Shown here: in pieces, positions 17,224-26,355 of the stretch
Layout: every line of letters starts with the position of its first letter
Numbering within the stretch: the first letter of the stretch is position 1
Assembly (NCBI RefSeq): GCF_014837045.1
Contig: NZ_JACSPR010000007.1
Location: 1-64,000 of the forward strand
Reading direction: 5' to 3'
DNA: 64,000 nucleotides
DNA from: Corynebacterium gallinarum
GTDB taxonomy: Bacteria; Actinomycetota; Actinomycetes; Mycobacteriales; Mycobacteriaceae
Position numbers and translations under genes: made by a program
The notes under the pieces: generated by a model
Told to the model about the DNA's origin: nothing
Databases searched by the model: none
What the model saw: only the letters and a program-made list of their open reading frames with translations

Positions 17224-19281
17224 ATGAATGTGATAGAGAACACACCATGCCGGGTTGTGGCGACACTGTCCGCGGCCGCCCTGGCCCTCACTCTGAGCTC
17301 CTGTGTCAACGAGGACGGATCCAGCGTCGCCATCACTGAGGCAGCTGACACCACTCAAACCCAGGACACCGCGACCACCGCCGACACCTCCGCCACCACA
17401 TCGGCGGGGACCTCCAGCGTGACCGTCACAGAAACAACAACCGGAAGCGCTCCCCCGCCCATGGAACCCTGCGAACTACCCGAGGACGCCAACCGTGAGG
17501 AGGGGAAGGACGGCTCCCACTCGGGCGAGGACATCTCGGTCGCCCCGGAGATCTCCACCGGTTACCGGTCCGGCATGGAACCGGTCACCACCCGCAACTA
17601 TGCGGTCTCCACCGCGAACCCACACGCATCACGTGCCGCGTGCGATATTCTCCGCGAGGGCGGAACCGCAGCGGATGCACTGGTCACCGCCCAGTTCGTC
17701 CTTGGACTCACCGAGCCTCAGTCCTCCGGCATCGGCGGCGGTGGCTACATCCTCTACTATGACGCCGGCACCCACCAGGTCACCGCCATCGACGGCCGCG
17801 AGACCGCACCGGTGGCCGCCGACGAGAACTACCTGATCCGGGTATCGGCCGAGGATGAGTCCGCACCCGTCCCGGATGCCCGCCGTTCCGGCCGCTCCAT
17901 CGGCGTGCCGGGTATCGTCGCCGCCCTCGGACACCTCCACGAGTCGCAAGGGCGCACCGAATGGTCCGGGCTGTTGGAGGAAGCCCAGACGCTGGCCGCC
18001 GACGGTTTCGAGATCAGCCCGCGCATGTCCGCATCCATCGCCAACTCCGCGGAGGATCTCGCCCGTGACCCCGAGGCGGCGGCCTACTTCCTCGACCGTG
18101 ACGGTCAGGCCAAGTCCCCGGGCACGCTGCTGCGCAACCCGGAGTACGCCGACACCCTGCGCCTGATCGCCGAGGGTGGCCCCGATGCCTTCTACACCGG
18201 TGACATCGCCGCCGACATCGTCGAACGTGCCACCCGGGAGGTTGAGGGTGTCACCCCGTCGCTGCTGAGCACCGCTGATCTGGCTGCCTACACCCCCATG
18301 ACCCACGACGCGCTGTGCGCCCCCTACCGGGACCGGATGGTGTGCGGCATGCCCCCGTCCTCCTCGGGTGGCTCCACGGTGCTGGGCACCCTCGGCATCC
18401 TCAACCACTTCGACCTGGGCCAGTACGCCCCCACCGATGCCGGCCCCGACGGTGGACTCCCCGACCCCGAGGCGGTCCACATCATCGCCGAGGCCCAGCG
18501 CCTGGCCTACGCCGACCGCAACGCCTACATCGCCGACCCCGCCTTCGTGGACGTGCCGGGTGGCGGCGTCGAGGAGCTCATCAGCCGGGAGTACACGCAG
18601 CGGCGCGCCGAGCTTATCGACGAAAAAACCTCCATGGGCACAGCCGAGGCCGGCCTGGATGACGTCCCCGTCGGGGCCCCGGTTCCAGAAAGTGGCACCA
18701 GCCATGTCTCCATCATCGACTCCTACGGCAATGCCGCCTCCCTGACCACCAGCGTCGAGGCCGCCTTCGGATCCTTCCACTTCACCCGTGGTTTCATCCT
18801 CAACAACCAGCTGACGGACTTCTCCGCAGAACCGGTGGATGAGAACGGTGAGCCGGTGGCCAACCGTGTGGAGTCGGCGAAACGACCACGCTCCTCCATG
18901 GCCCCCACCCTGGTCTTCGCCACCGGCGACAATGGTGACATCGGTGAACTCGAGATGGTCCTCGGCTCCCCCGGTGGCGCCCTGATCATCCAGTACGTGG
19001 TGAAGACCCTGGTCAACATCATCGACTGGGGTATGAACCCCCAGCAGGCTGTCTCCGCACCGAACTTCGGTGCCATGAACCAGCCCGCCACCGGCATCGG
19101 CATTGAACACCCCCTCATGGCGGAACACGAAGCCGAGCTGATCGACGCCCTGGAGGACCTGGGTCATGAGGTCAACCCGACCGAACAATCCAGTGGCCTA
19201 TCAGCCCTGATGCGCGGAACGGGCAACTCCATCATCGGTGGCGCCGACCCCCGCCGCGAGGGGGTGGTGTTGGGCGGGTAA
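17224..19281 (+). CDS. ggt: Gamma-glutamyltransferase lipoprotein
   Basis: A 685-residue extracytoplasmic enzyme that hydrolyses or transfers gamma-glutamyl groups. The N-terminus has a lipoprotein signal with LSSC (Cys at residue 27), then a Thr/Ser-rich linker to about residue 90. The catalytic core has SSGIGGGGYILYYD, and the autoprocessing site ESGTSHVSIID places the nucleophile at Thr492, which becomes the N-terminus of the small subunit. The oxyanion-type motif GSPGGALIIQYV follows. Single gene; the end faces a convergent SWIM-domain gene across a hairpin. C. glutamicum has more than one ggt paralogue, so I leave off a letter. Confidence 0.93.
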   Translation: MNVIENTPCRVVATLSAAALALTLSSCVNEDGSSVAITEAADTTQTQDTATTADTSATTSAGTSSVTVTETTTGSAPPPMEPCELPEDANREEGKDGSHSGEDISVAPEISTGYRSGMEPVTTRNYAVSTANPHASRAACDILREGGTAADALVTAQFVLGLTEPQSSGIGGGGYILYYDAGTHQVTAIDGRETAPVAADENYLIRVSAEDESAPVPDARRSGRSIGVPGIVAALGHLHESQGRTEWSGLLEEAQTLAADGFEISPRMSASIANSAEDLARDPEAAAYFLDRDGQAKSPGTLLRNPEYADTLRLIAEGGPDAFYTGDIAADIVERATREVEGVTPSLLSTADLAAYTPMTHDALCAPYRDRMVCGMPPSSSGGSTVLGTLGILNHFDLGQYAPTDAGPDGGLPDPEAVHIIAEAQRLAYADRNAYIADPAFVDVPGGGVEELISREYTQRRAELIDEKTSMGTAEAGLDDVPVGAPVPESGTSHVSIIDSYGNAASLTTSVEAAFGSFHFTRGFILNNQLTDFSAEPVDENGEPVANRVESAKRPRSSMAPTLVFATGDNGDIGELEMVLGSPGGALIIQYVVKTLVNIIDWGMNPQQAVSAPNFGAMNQPATGIGIEHPLMAEHEAELIDALEDLGHEVNPTEQSSGLSALMRGTGNSIIGGADPRREGVVLGG

Positions 19282-19286
19282 CCCGG

Positions 19287-19306
19287 GGGCTGTTCCCCTA
19301 CAGCCC
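19287..19306. terminator. Small hairpin between convergent ggt and SWIM genes
   Basis: GGGCTGT/ACAGCCC (19287-19293 and 19300-19306) overlaps the stop codon of the minus-strand gene. No U-tract. Confidence 0.35.
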
Positions 19307-20995
19307 GTGGCGGTCGAAGATCGCGAGCATCTTGGTCCGCCGGTAGTGGGTGTGACGCAGCTCAGTAAGAGTGCGGGACAGCTCCAGCGAGGCTGGCTGG
19401 AGTTTTCTCGCCCGTGAGAACAACTCAGCAGCACGTTTGTAGTTCTTTTCAACTGCCGGGCCGCTGGCCACGTCCCTGCCCAACCGGATGAGCAACTCCA
19501 GCGCCCTGTCCGGGGCGTTGCGTTCAAAGTAGGTGATCACCGAATCGGGAACCAGCATCGCCTCCCTCGTGGCGATGAGCTCCCACAGGGCATCGGTGTC
19601 CTCCTCATGCAGGAGCACTTCCTGAAGGGCAAATACATTGGTGATCATGGCCCGTGCCTCTGACTGCAGCTTGTCCCCACAGGCCTGACCCGCCTCGACC
19701 AGGAGGAGGTAGTTGCCCAGGCTCTGGTGCCTGCCCAGCTCCCGGCGGGCGAACTCCACGGCCTCATCGGCCCGGTTGGTTTCTACGAGAATGTCCATGA
19801 TCTCCCCAGCGGCAAGGCGGTGACCCGGCAGGCCCTGCCAGTTCCCGAGCATCTGCTCAAAGAGGTCCTGGGCCTGTTCCATCCGGTTGGCCTCCACCAG
19901 CCGGTGGAATGCCTCCTTGAGGTTGCCTGTGTGCTCCAGGGTGGTGACCGCCAGGTCCACATCGCCCGCGGCATCGGCGAACTCAACCAGGTGGCGACTG
20001 ATTGACCAGCGTCGACTATCGTGCCTGTCCCCCTCAGGATTATCCAGCGCGCTCTCCAGACCCCGACGGTATTTCCCCTGCGCCCGGTCATCAAGGATGG
20101 GCCAGAAATCCGCGATGCTGACCTCCGGCCACCCGGGACCCGTCAGCTGCACCTTGAGCACCCAATCCACCACCTTGCCCGGGTGCGCCTCCCCCGTGAC
20201 GCAGATGAAGGCATGCAGTGCTGAGGCATCCTCCAGGACCCCGCCGAGATAACCATCGGAATCATCAGTTCGCTCCAGGATCGTGGAGATCCGATCCACC
20301 AGCCTTCTTGACTGTTTGATGAGTGCTTTCTGGTGACCCGCCATGGCGAGGGCTTCGATCTCATGGACCACCTGCCCAAGCTGGTCGGCAACCTCCCCGG
20401 CGCGGTGATAGTCCACGAAGGGGCCCACGCGGCAGGCGTCGGTGATCAGCTGCCTGACGTGGTTCTCCACCTCCTCCGGGGTCAGATCGGCAGCGATACC
20501 CGAACCTGTGAGGACTGCGTGGGATAGCTGCATCAGATACTCCTCCACCCCGGGCACCGCGTCACGCAGTGCATCGAGCACGGTGAGCAGATCCTCCCCG
20601 TCGAGGGTGGCCAGCATCTGTGAGACGGGGTCGGTTTCAAGGGGCTGCCCAGGAACGGGTACATCGTCGAACGCGTCATCATCGAAGGACAATACCCCCG
20701 GTTCCAGTGGTTCATCCAGGAGGGCCAGGCCCAAAGCCACCAGATGTTTGCAGAAGAATCCCCGCTGGTGATGGGGACAGGAACAAAACGACTGGATCTG
20801 CCCACCCACCAGCCGAAACCCCACCTCGTACAGGCGGGTGCCCCGGACAGCACCCTCCACCTGGCGATCACCGTCGCCCTCAATAGTCACCGCATGCAGC
20901 AGCTGCTCACCCCGTTCGAAGACATCCGATCCTGCGTTAGCTTCGAGGAGATCTCTGCTGAGGGCGGCACGCAGAGTGGTGATGGGTGAAGTCAT
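19298..20995 (-). CDS. SWIM zinc-finger protein with a helical-repeat C-terminus
   Basis: A 565-residue cytosolic protein. The SWIM motif C-x-C-x(8)-C-x-H is complete (Cys71, Cys73, Cys82, His84 in SFCSCPHHQRGFFCKHLVAL). The remaining 450 residues look like a TPR-like helical solenoid. SWIM domains bind nucleic acid or protein partners; the function of this architecture is unknown to me. The gene is convergent with ggt and its start lies upstream of the YihY gene, which runs into it in the same direction with about 50 bases between. Confidence 0.8.
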   Translation of the reverse strand: MTSPITTLRAALSRDLLEANAGSDVFERGEQLLHAVTIEGDGDRQVEGAVRGTRLYEVGFRLVGGQIQSFCSCPHHQRGFFCKHLVALGLALLDEPLEPGVLSFDDDAFDDVPVPGQPLETDPVSQMLATLDGEDLLTVLDALRDAVPGVEEYLMQLSHAVLTGSGIAADLTPEEVENHVRQLITDACRVGPFVDYHRAGEVADQLGQVVHEIEALAMAGHQKALIKQSRRLVDRISTILERTDDSDGYLGGVLEDASALHAFICVTGEAHPGKVVDWVLKVQLTGPGWPEVSIADFWPILDDRAQGKYRRGLESALDNPEGDRHDSRRWSISRHLVEFADAAGDVDLAVTTLEHTGNLKEAFHRLVEANRMEQAQDLFEQMLGNWQGLPGHRLAAGEIMDILVETNRADEAVEFARRELGRHQSLGNYLLLVEAGQACGDKLQSEARAMITNVFALQEVLLHEEDTDALWELIATREAMLVPDSVITYFERNAPDRALELLIRLGRDVASGPAVEKNYKRAAELFSRARKLQPASLELSRTLTELRHTHYRRTKMLAIFDRHGL

Positions 20996-21048
20996 GGGGT
21001 CAGTATAGGGGGCCTGAGATCAGACAGCCGGGACTTCCGCACCGGCAG

Positions 21049-22323
21049 TTATTCCACCTCGCGGTACCCCACACGCCGCGAACCCCGATGCTCAATCCGC
21101 AGAGTATCCGCCTCTGACTCCTCCGGTTCATCCTCCTGGTCGGAGGCCCCGTTTGCTGCCACATTCTCTGCGACATGCTTGAGCCGGAACTGTCGTGCAT
21201 CCTCGACAATGCCCTCCCGGATCTTCTTGTCCCGCACCGCCGCGGTGGTTGACCGGGGTGGTGCGAGGTTGTTCTCCTCCGCCGGCAGGCCCGCCTGCAA
21301 CTGGCGGGCGCGGCTGACCTCGGCGTCGATCTTGATGCCGAGGATGAGCACGATGTTGAGGATCCACATGCCTACGAACAACGCCATGACCGAGCCCACC
21401 GCGCCGTAGCTGTTGAAGGCGGCAAACGTGGTGAAGTAGATGTTCAAACCCCAACCGGCGAACAGGATTCCGAGGATGGCGAAGACGGATCCGGCACTCA
21501 ACCATTTGAACTTATGGGGTTTGACGTTGGGGGCGAGGTGATAGAGAAGCGCAACCAACCCCATGAGGATGAGGAGGATCGCCGGCCATCTCACCCAGTT
21601 CCACACCGGCAGGAACGTCTCGGAAAGATAGGTGAGGACATCGGTCAGTCCCAGGGGTGCGGCGATCGGTCCGAACAGGCGCATCACCGTGGTCTCATTG
21701 ATCAGCAGCGAGATCAGGATGGCGGCCACACCCATCAGCAAGGACAGGTTCATGAGCACCATCATCAACCAGTGCTTCAGCAGGAACCGCCCCTCGGTGC
21801 GCCCGTAGACCGTGTTGGCGCAGCGGGAGAAGGCGCGCACATACGCCGAGGAGGTCCACAGCGCGACGACGATACCCACGATCAGGCCGACCAGACCCGC
21901 GGAGGCGGAGCCTGCCACGGCATCCACCACGCTGAGGACAATCTGCTGCTGGTCCTCGGCGACATGCTGGGCGATGAATTCCCTGGCCTGATCAAGTACT
22001 TCCAGGGGTCCGCTGGCCAGCACCAGCGTGACCAGGGAGTAGGCCACCAGGAGGCCCGGGGCGACGGACAGCACCGAGAAATAGGTCAGGAGGGCACCCA
22101 GATCCCACAACCGTTCAATGAAGAATTCCTTGGCCACCCGTTTGATCGCATGACGCCAACCCTCGGCGGAGAGTGGACGGAGTTTGTCCACATCGATCTC
22201 TTCGCCGGAGGTATCGGTGTCCGCCGCGATCAATGTTGCGTTCAGGTATTCACTGGGTTGTACCACATTCTCAATCCTCCCATAGGACCCTGACCCGGTG
22301 GTGGGTATGGCGGCCTGCCCCAT
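21049..22323 (-). CDS. YihY/BrkB-family membrane protein
   Basis: A 424-residue inner-membrane protein with about six transmembrane helices. The family pattern is visible: FSVLSVAPGLLVAYSLV, GIVVALWTSSAYVRAF and FNSYGAVGSVMALFVGMWI. The C-terminal 80 residues are charged and cytosolic. The family was once called ribonuclease BN in error; its role is not settled. ATG 22323 is used because a -10-like TATACC stands about 15 bases upstream; an ATG 51 bases earlier is the alternative. Confidence 0.85.
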   Translation of the reverse strand: MGQAAIPTTGSGSYGRIENVVQPSEYLNATLIAADTDTSGEEIDVDKLRPLSAEGWRHAIKRVAKEFFIERLWDLGALLTYFSVLSVAPGLLVAYSLVTLVLASGPLEVLDQAREFIAQHVAEDQQQIVLSVVDAVAGSASAGLVGLIVGIVVALWTSSAYVRAFSRCANTVYGRTEGRFLLKHWLMMVLMNLSLLMGVAAILISLLINETTVMRLFGPIAAPLGLTDVLTYLSETFLPVWNWVRWPAILLILMGLVALLYHLAPNVKPHKFKWLSAGSVFAILGILFAGWGLNIYFTTFAAFNSYGAVGSVMALFVGMWILNIVLILGIKIDAEVSRARQLQAGLPAEENNLAPPRSTTAAVRDKKIREGIVEDARQFRLKHVAENVAANGASDQEDEPEESEADTLRIEHRGSRRVGYREVE

Positions 22324-22425
22324 GATCACAACATGCGGGTATAGACCTTTTTCATCTTCCCCGGTGACCATCAACCGGATAGCATTGAGGCATACTCCGT
22401 GATATCCATGATCACTGTAGTTTCA

Positions 22426-22453
22426 CCTGGTGGCTGCAGTCTGGCACCAGGTC
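22426..22453 (-). terminator. Hairpin after the two-component operon
   Basis: ACCTGGTG/CACCAGGT (22426-22433 and 22446-22453) lies about 65 bases past the response-regulator stop. There is no U-tract, so termination is uncertain. Confidence 0.35.
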
Positions 22454-22516
22454 ATGAGGGCCTTGGCATCCAACGGTGCCGGGGCCTTCGCCATGGCCGG
22501 GGCACGTCCATCGCGT

Positions 22517-23140
22517 TTAGAGCCACCCCAGTTCACGGGCCCGGGTGAACGCCTCGAAACGGTTCTGTGCCCCCACCTTGCCCATCGCCTGCGACAGGTA
22601 GTTACGTGTGGTGCCGGGAGCCAGGTGTACAGCAGCCGCGATCTCCTCGACGCTCCGCCCCTTGCCCGCCAGTTCCAGGACGCGTTCCTCACCCGGGGTG
22701 AGTGGGGATTCACCGGCGCTGATGGTCAGGGCGGCGAGCTCCGGATCGATATAGCGTCGGCCGGAATGCACACTGCGGATGGCGTCGGCGAAGTCGGCGG
22801 CGGTGGAGGTCTTGGGCAGAAATCCCCGGACCCCGCTGGTCAGGGCGCGTTTGAGCTGTCGGGGTCGGGCGTGACTGGTGACAATCAGCACGGGAAGGTC
22901 CTCAGTCAACGCACGCAGCGCCACGGCCGTATCAATGCCGTCCATCCCACCCAGCTGAAGGTCCAGCACACAGACATCGGCGCACTCCTCCCCCGCGGCC
23001 TGCCGTTCACGCCACCAGGTGAGTAGTTCCTCCCCGGAGCTGCAGACGGCCACCACCTCGAGGTCAGCCTCCAGGCCCAACAGGGTGGCAAGGGAGCTCG
23101 CCACGAGGGATTCATCATCGACGATGGCAATGGTGATCAT
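22517..23140 (-). CDS. NarL/FixJ-family response regulator
   Basis: A 207-residue two-component regulator. Receiver domain: acidic pocket Asp8/Asp9, phosphoacceptor Asp60 in VCVLDLQL, and conserved Lys near 109 (LPKTS). The C-terminal LuxR-type helix-turn-helix (about 143-205) has LTPGEERVLELAGKGRSVEEIA. It overlaps the kinase gene by four bases and is the last gene of an operon with an ABC-2 transporter. NarL-type dimers bind paired heptamers, and a 7-2-7 palindrome lies in front of the operon, which suggests autoregulation. I recall a similar cluster in C. glutamicum among the Cgt systems. Confidence 0.95.
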   Translation of the reverse strand: MITIAIVDDESLVASSLATLLGLEADLEVVAVCSSGEELLTWWRERQAAGEECADVCVLDLQLGGMDGIDTAVALRALTEDLPVLIVTSHARPRQLKRALTSGVRGFLPKTSTAADFADAIRSVHSGRRYIDPELAALTISAGESPLTPGEERVLELAGKGRSVEEIAAAVHLAPGTTRNYLSQAMGKVGAQNRFEAFTRARELGWL

Positions 23141-24363
23141 GCCGGGACCGCGCTTTCCAGGAGAAGTCGGACGGTGAAGTGCTCGCCCTCGCAGTTCACC
23201 TGCAGGGCTGCCCCCGCAGCGTCCGCGCGTTGTCGCAGGGCACCGAGGCCTGAGAGTCTACCCACCGCGCCGCTGGCACCGTCGTTGGTCATGCGGACAT
23301 CCGTGTCCGACAGGTACAGGTCAACCGTGGTGGCATCCGAGTGGCGCAGGACATTGGTGGTGGCCTCCCGCACCAACCAGGCTGCCAGTTCACGGTGGGG
23401 TGCGGGGACGTCACCGGCGGCACCGTGGACGTGGAGGGTGATGCGGGCGTCGTCAAGCAGGCTTCTGGCACCGTCGATCTCGGTGGCGAGGTTGATGGAG
23501 CGGTACCCCTGGACCACCTCCCGCATCTGCGACATGGAGGTGCGTGCAAGTGTCTGCAGTTCACGCAGCTCATCCTCCAACCGGTCATCACCGCGGGTGG
23601 CCAGGGCGAGGGCCACCTCGGATTTCAACGACATGGCCGCCAGGTGCTGGCCGAGGGTGTCATGGAGTTCCTGGGCGAAACGCAGACGTTCCTCCGTGAC
23701 CCGGAGGGAGGCCTCCAGCTCGCGGGAGTGCTCCACCTCCTTCATCACATTGACCGTCCAGATGGTCATGCGCACCGTGACCACCGTGACCGGTGCAAAC
23801 ACCAACCACCAGGAGGACGCCGGCACGGTCATGTTCACGATCATCCCGACCATCAGGGTGAGACCGATGATGATGAGCCAGGAGTGCCTCAACCAGGGCA
23901 CATAGGCGATCGACAGGGCAAACAGTGACATCACCGTGATGATGACCGCCGCCTGACGCCCCGCCATGGAAAAAGACGGATGTTGCAACGCCAGTGACAC
24001 CACCAGGCCGAGCACTGTGATGGCCAGCCCTGCACGGAAGAGTGGTTCCACGGGTCTGCGTTGCCGGGTGTTGAGGTCCGGGTGCACCTCGAAGATCATG
24101 ATGGGGAAGATCAGGAGCAGCACCACATAGATACCCTCCACCACGAGGCGCCAGGAGGGGATGCCTGCGGTGGAGAGGAAGTCGGCGGTGCCCACCAGGT
24201 AGCTCAGGATCACGGCCACCGGAATGAGCTGCATGGACACCCGGGTGTACAGCGCGTATTTGTCCACGCCCCCGAGTCCCCGCCACCGGTGCAGTGGGGT
24301 GAGGAGGTTCTCCAACCTGGACGAGTGTGTGGACGAGTGTGGTTCAGTCATCGGAAAACCCAT
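23137..24363 (-). CDS. Sensor histidine kinase, HisKA_3 type
   Basis: A 408-residue membrane kinase. Five or six hydrophobic segments fill residues 40-200, followed by a dimerisation helix with the phosphoacceptor His234 in RFAQELHDTLGQHLAA and a HATPase_c domain (VREATTNVLRHSDA near 335; GRLSGLGALRQRADAAGA near 368). No large extracytoplasmic domain is evident, so it probably senses membrane stress or works through the transporter, as in BceS/LiaS-like kinases. It starts one base after the permease stop. Confidence 0.95.
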   Translation of the reverse strand: MGFPMTEPHSSTHSSRLENLLTPLHRWRGLGGVDKYALYTRVSMQLIPVAVILSYLVGTADFLSTAGIPSWRLVVEGIYVVLLLIFPIMIFEVHPDLNTRQRRPVEPLFRAGLAITVLGLVVSLALQHPSFSMAGRQAAVIITVMSLFALSIAYVPWLRHSWLIIIGLTLMVGMIVNMTVPASSWWLVFAPVTVVTVRMTIWTVNVMKEVEHSRELEASLRVTEERLRFAQELHDTLGQHLAAMSLKSEVALALATRGDDRLEDELRELQTLARTSMSQMREVVQGYRSINLATEIDGARSLLDDARITLHVHGAAGDVPAPHRELAAWLVREATTNVLRHSDATTVDLYLSDTDVRMTNDGASGAVGRLSGLGALRQRADAAGAALQVNCEGEHFTVRLLLESAVPA

Positions 24364-24364
24364 G

Positions 24365-25216
24365 TTAGCGGTGGGTGTCCCAGCGCATGAAGTGTCGTGC
24401 CGCGATAACCGCCAGAACCGTCCACGCCGTCACGATCAGCAGTGGTTGCACGCCGGCACCCAGGACACCGGTGAAATCGAGTGCCTCTGCACCGTTCATG
24501 GCCGCGGTGAAGGTCTGCCCCGCCCAGCCGAGCTGAACCAGGTCGCTGATCGCGGCGAAGGGGGTGTAGCTGATGATGTCAGCCACCACCCCATCGCCGA
24601 AGATGGGCCGCACAGTCCCCAGGCCGATCAGGGCGATGGTGAACACCGGCATCGAGGTCAGCTGGGCGGCCTCGGCGTTGCGGGTGAACGCGCTGGTGAT
24701 AAACGCGAGCGCACTGACCAACACGATGCCGATGAGCACGGCCACGATGACCGGGATGAGATTGACGGGGGCCGGCGCACCCATGAGCATCAGGAGGGCC
24801 ACCACGATGACGGTGAACACCACCGTCAGCAGCGCACCCGGCACGCAGATCGCCCCGAGGATCTCCCCGTCACGGGCCTCCCCGGTGCGCAGCCTTTTCA
24901 GCACACGTTCATCACGCCGGGTGGTCACCATCGACAACACGGTGTAGAACTGCACGAACAACAGGGTGTACAGCGCAAAGATATCGAAGGTGTTGGCAGC
25001 CTCCAGGGCACCACGGTCCCCGACACCGAACAGAAACAGTGGGATGCCGACAGGGAAGGCCGCGATGAACAGCAGTGTCTTATTGCGGCGGAACTGCAAC
25101 CACTCGGCGGTACCCAGTGATCTCAACCGGGACAGGGAGGTACTGGGAGGCCGGTTCCTGGACGGGACAGACGGGGCGGACGGGGCGGCTGAGATGGAGC
25201 TGGCTGAGGTATTCAT
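24365..25216 (-). CDS. ABC-2 type permease
   Basis: A 283-residue membrane protein with six transmembrane segments, typical of ABC-2 exporters (drug, lipid or polysaccharide efflux). A cytoplasmic loop after the second helix has TTRRDERVLKRLRTGEARDGEI, characteristic of the family. ATG 25216 has CAGGAGAAA seven bases upstream and is preferred over a start at 25252 that would add 12 residues. It pairs with the ATPase gene immediately upstream and is followed by the kinase gene. Confidence 0.9.
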   Translation of the reverse strand: MNTSASSISAAPSAPSVPSRNRPPSTSLSRLRSLGTAEWLQFRRNKTLLFIAAFPVGIPLFLFGVGDRGALEAANTFDIFALYTLLFVQFYTVLSMVTTRRDERVLKRLRTGEARDGEILGAICVPGALLTVVFTVIVVALLMLMGAPAPVNLIPVIVAVLIGIVLVSALAFITSAFTRNAEAAQLTSMPVFTIALIGLGTVRPIFGDGVVADIISYTPFAAISDLVQLGWAGQTFTAAMNGAEALDFTGVLGAGVQPLLIVTAWTVLAVIAARHFMRWDTHR

Positions 25217-25252
25217 GTCTGTTTCTCCTGGGGTCGGTTCGTGACGGGTCAA

Positions 25253-26221
25253 TTATTGGGCGATGTTGTCGGCGATGTTGTGGCCGGCGATGCCCATGAA
25301 CACCGACTCCAGGGTGGCCGGGCGCGCGGCGAAATTCTCCAGCTCCACACCCTGATCCGCCGCCCACTGCAGCAGCTGGAGGGTGTGGTCCTGCAGCTGG
25401 GTGGTGGAGATGACCACGCGGTTGTTGTCTCGCCGCACCTCCGCACCGGTGAGCTCCGGGAGATCTAAGGGCCGGTGGTCCGTGGTGAAGCTGATCTCCG
25501 CGCGCACCCGCCCCACCAGTTCCCGGAGACTGCCCTCCAGGGCTATCTCCCCGGCGTCCATAATCGCGATCCGGTCGGCGAGGTATTCCGCCTCCTCGAG
25601 GTAATGGGTGGTCAGGATCATGGTCACGCCGCGTTTCTTCAGGGTGAGCAGCAGGTCCCAGGTCTGGCGGCGTGATTCCGGGTCCAGGCCGGTGGTGGGT
25701 TCATCCAGGAACAGGATCGACGGATCCCCCAGCAGCGCGCAGGCCAGATCGAGGCGTCGTTGTTCACCGCCGGACAGCGAGCCAACCTTGACATCCCCGC
25801 GGTGGGTGAGATCGACGTCGGTGAGCACCTCATCGATGTCCCGTGGATACGAGCACGTGCCGTGCCACATCGTCATGGTCTCCTGCACCGTCAGCTGCGA
25901 GGGCAGACCCCCGGACTGCAGCATGATGCCGAGCTCCGGGCGCAGGACGTTCCGATCGGCCAGGGGATCCAGCCCGTTGATGCGCACCTGCCCGCCGGTG
26001 GGTGGGGCGAGTCCCTCCATGATCTCCAGTGTGGAGGTCTTGCCCGCACCGTTGGTGCCCAGCAGGGCGAACACCTCACCACGCTGAACGTTAAAACTGC
26101 AGTTCCGCACCGCCTGGTACGCCTTGTCCCCCTTGCCGTAGGTGCGGGAGAGGTCGGTGACCTCAATAACGGTGGTGGTCTGCTGCCCTGCAATGTCCGG
26201 AGTGTTCAGTGTGCCTGTCAT
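25253..26221 (-). CDS. ABC transporter ATP-binding protein, drug-export type
   Basis: A 322-residue ATPase. Walker A GTNGAGKT (residues 55-62), Q-loop GIMLQSGGLPSQLT, signature SLSGGEQRRLDLA near 160, Walker B ILFLDEPTTGLD and the switch His in TTHYLEEAEYLADR. The C-terminal 90 residues form the accessory domain common in DrrA/CcmA-like exporters. It is the first gene of a four-gene operon (ATPase, permease, kinase, regulator). The substrate is unknown; a detoxification or envelope-stress role is inference from the linked two-component system. Confidence 0.95.
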   Translation of the reverse strand: MTGTLNTPDIAGQQTTTVIEVTDLSRTYGKGDKAYQAVRNCSFNVQRGEVFALLGTNGAGKTSTLEIMEGLAPPTGGQVRINGLDPLADRNVLRPELGIMLQSGGLPSQLTVQETMTMWHGTCSYPRDIDEVLTDVDLTHRGDVKVGSLSGGEQRRLDLACALLGDPSILFLDEPTTGLDPESRRQTWDLLLTLKKRGVTMILTTHYLEEAEYLADRIAIMDAGEIALEGSLRELVGRVRAEISFTTDHRPLDLPELTGAEVRRDNNRVVISTTQLQDHTLQLLQWAADQGVELENFAARPATLESVFMGIAGHNIADNIAQ

Positions 26222-26259
26222 GACACTGATTCTTCCCCGGATCTGCCGCCGTCACCAGA

Positions 26260-26317
26260 GTCATATGTCAGGAGTGTGATGCCGGTTTGTCACCTCCCGG
26301 GCATGACAAATGTCATG
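26260..26317 (-). promoter_or_regulatory. Promoter region of the ABC/two-component operon with 7-2-7 palindrome
   Basis: The perfect palindrome CATGACA-AA-TGTCATG spans 26302-26317. A candidate -10 (TATGAC on the minus strand, 26260-26265) puts the palindrome centre near -56, an activator position. NarL-family regulators favour inverted heptamers two bases apart, and this operon encodes one. Binding is inferred. Confidence 0.45.
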
Positions 26318-26355
26318 GGCAACCCGGTGCTCAACGGTGCTTGACGACGCCCCGA

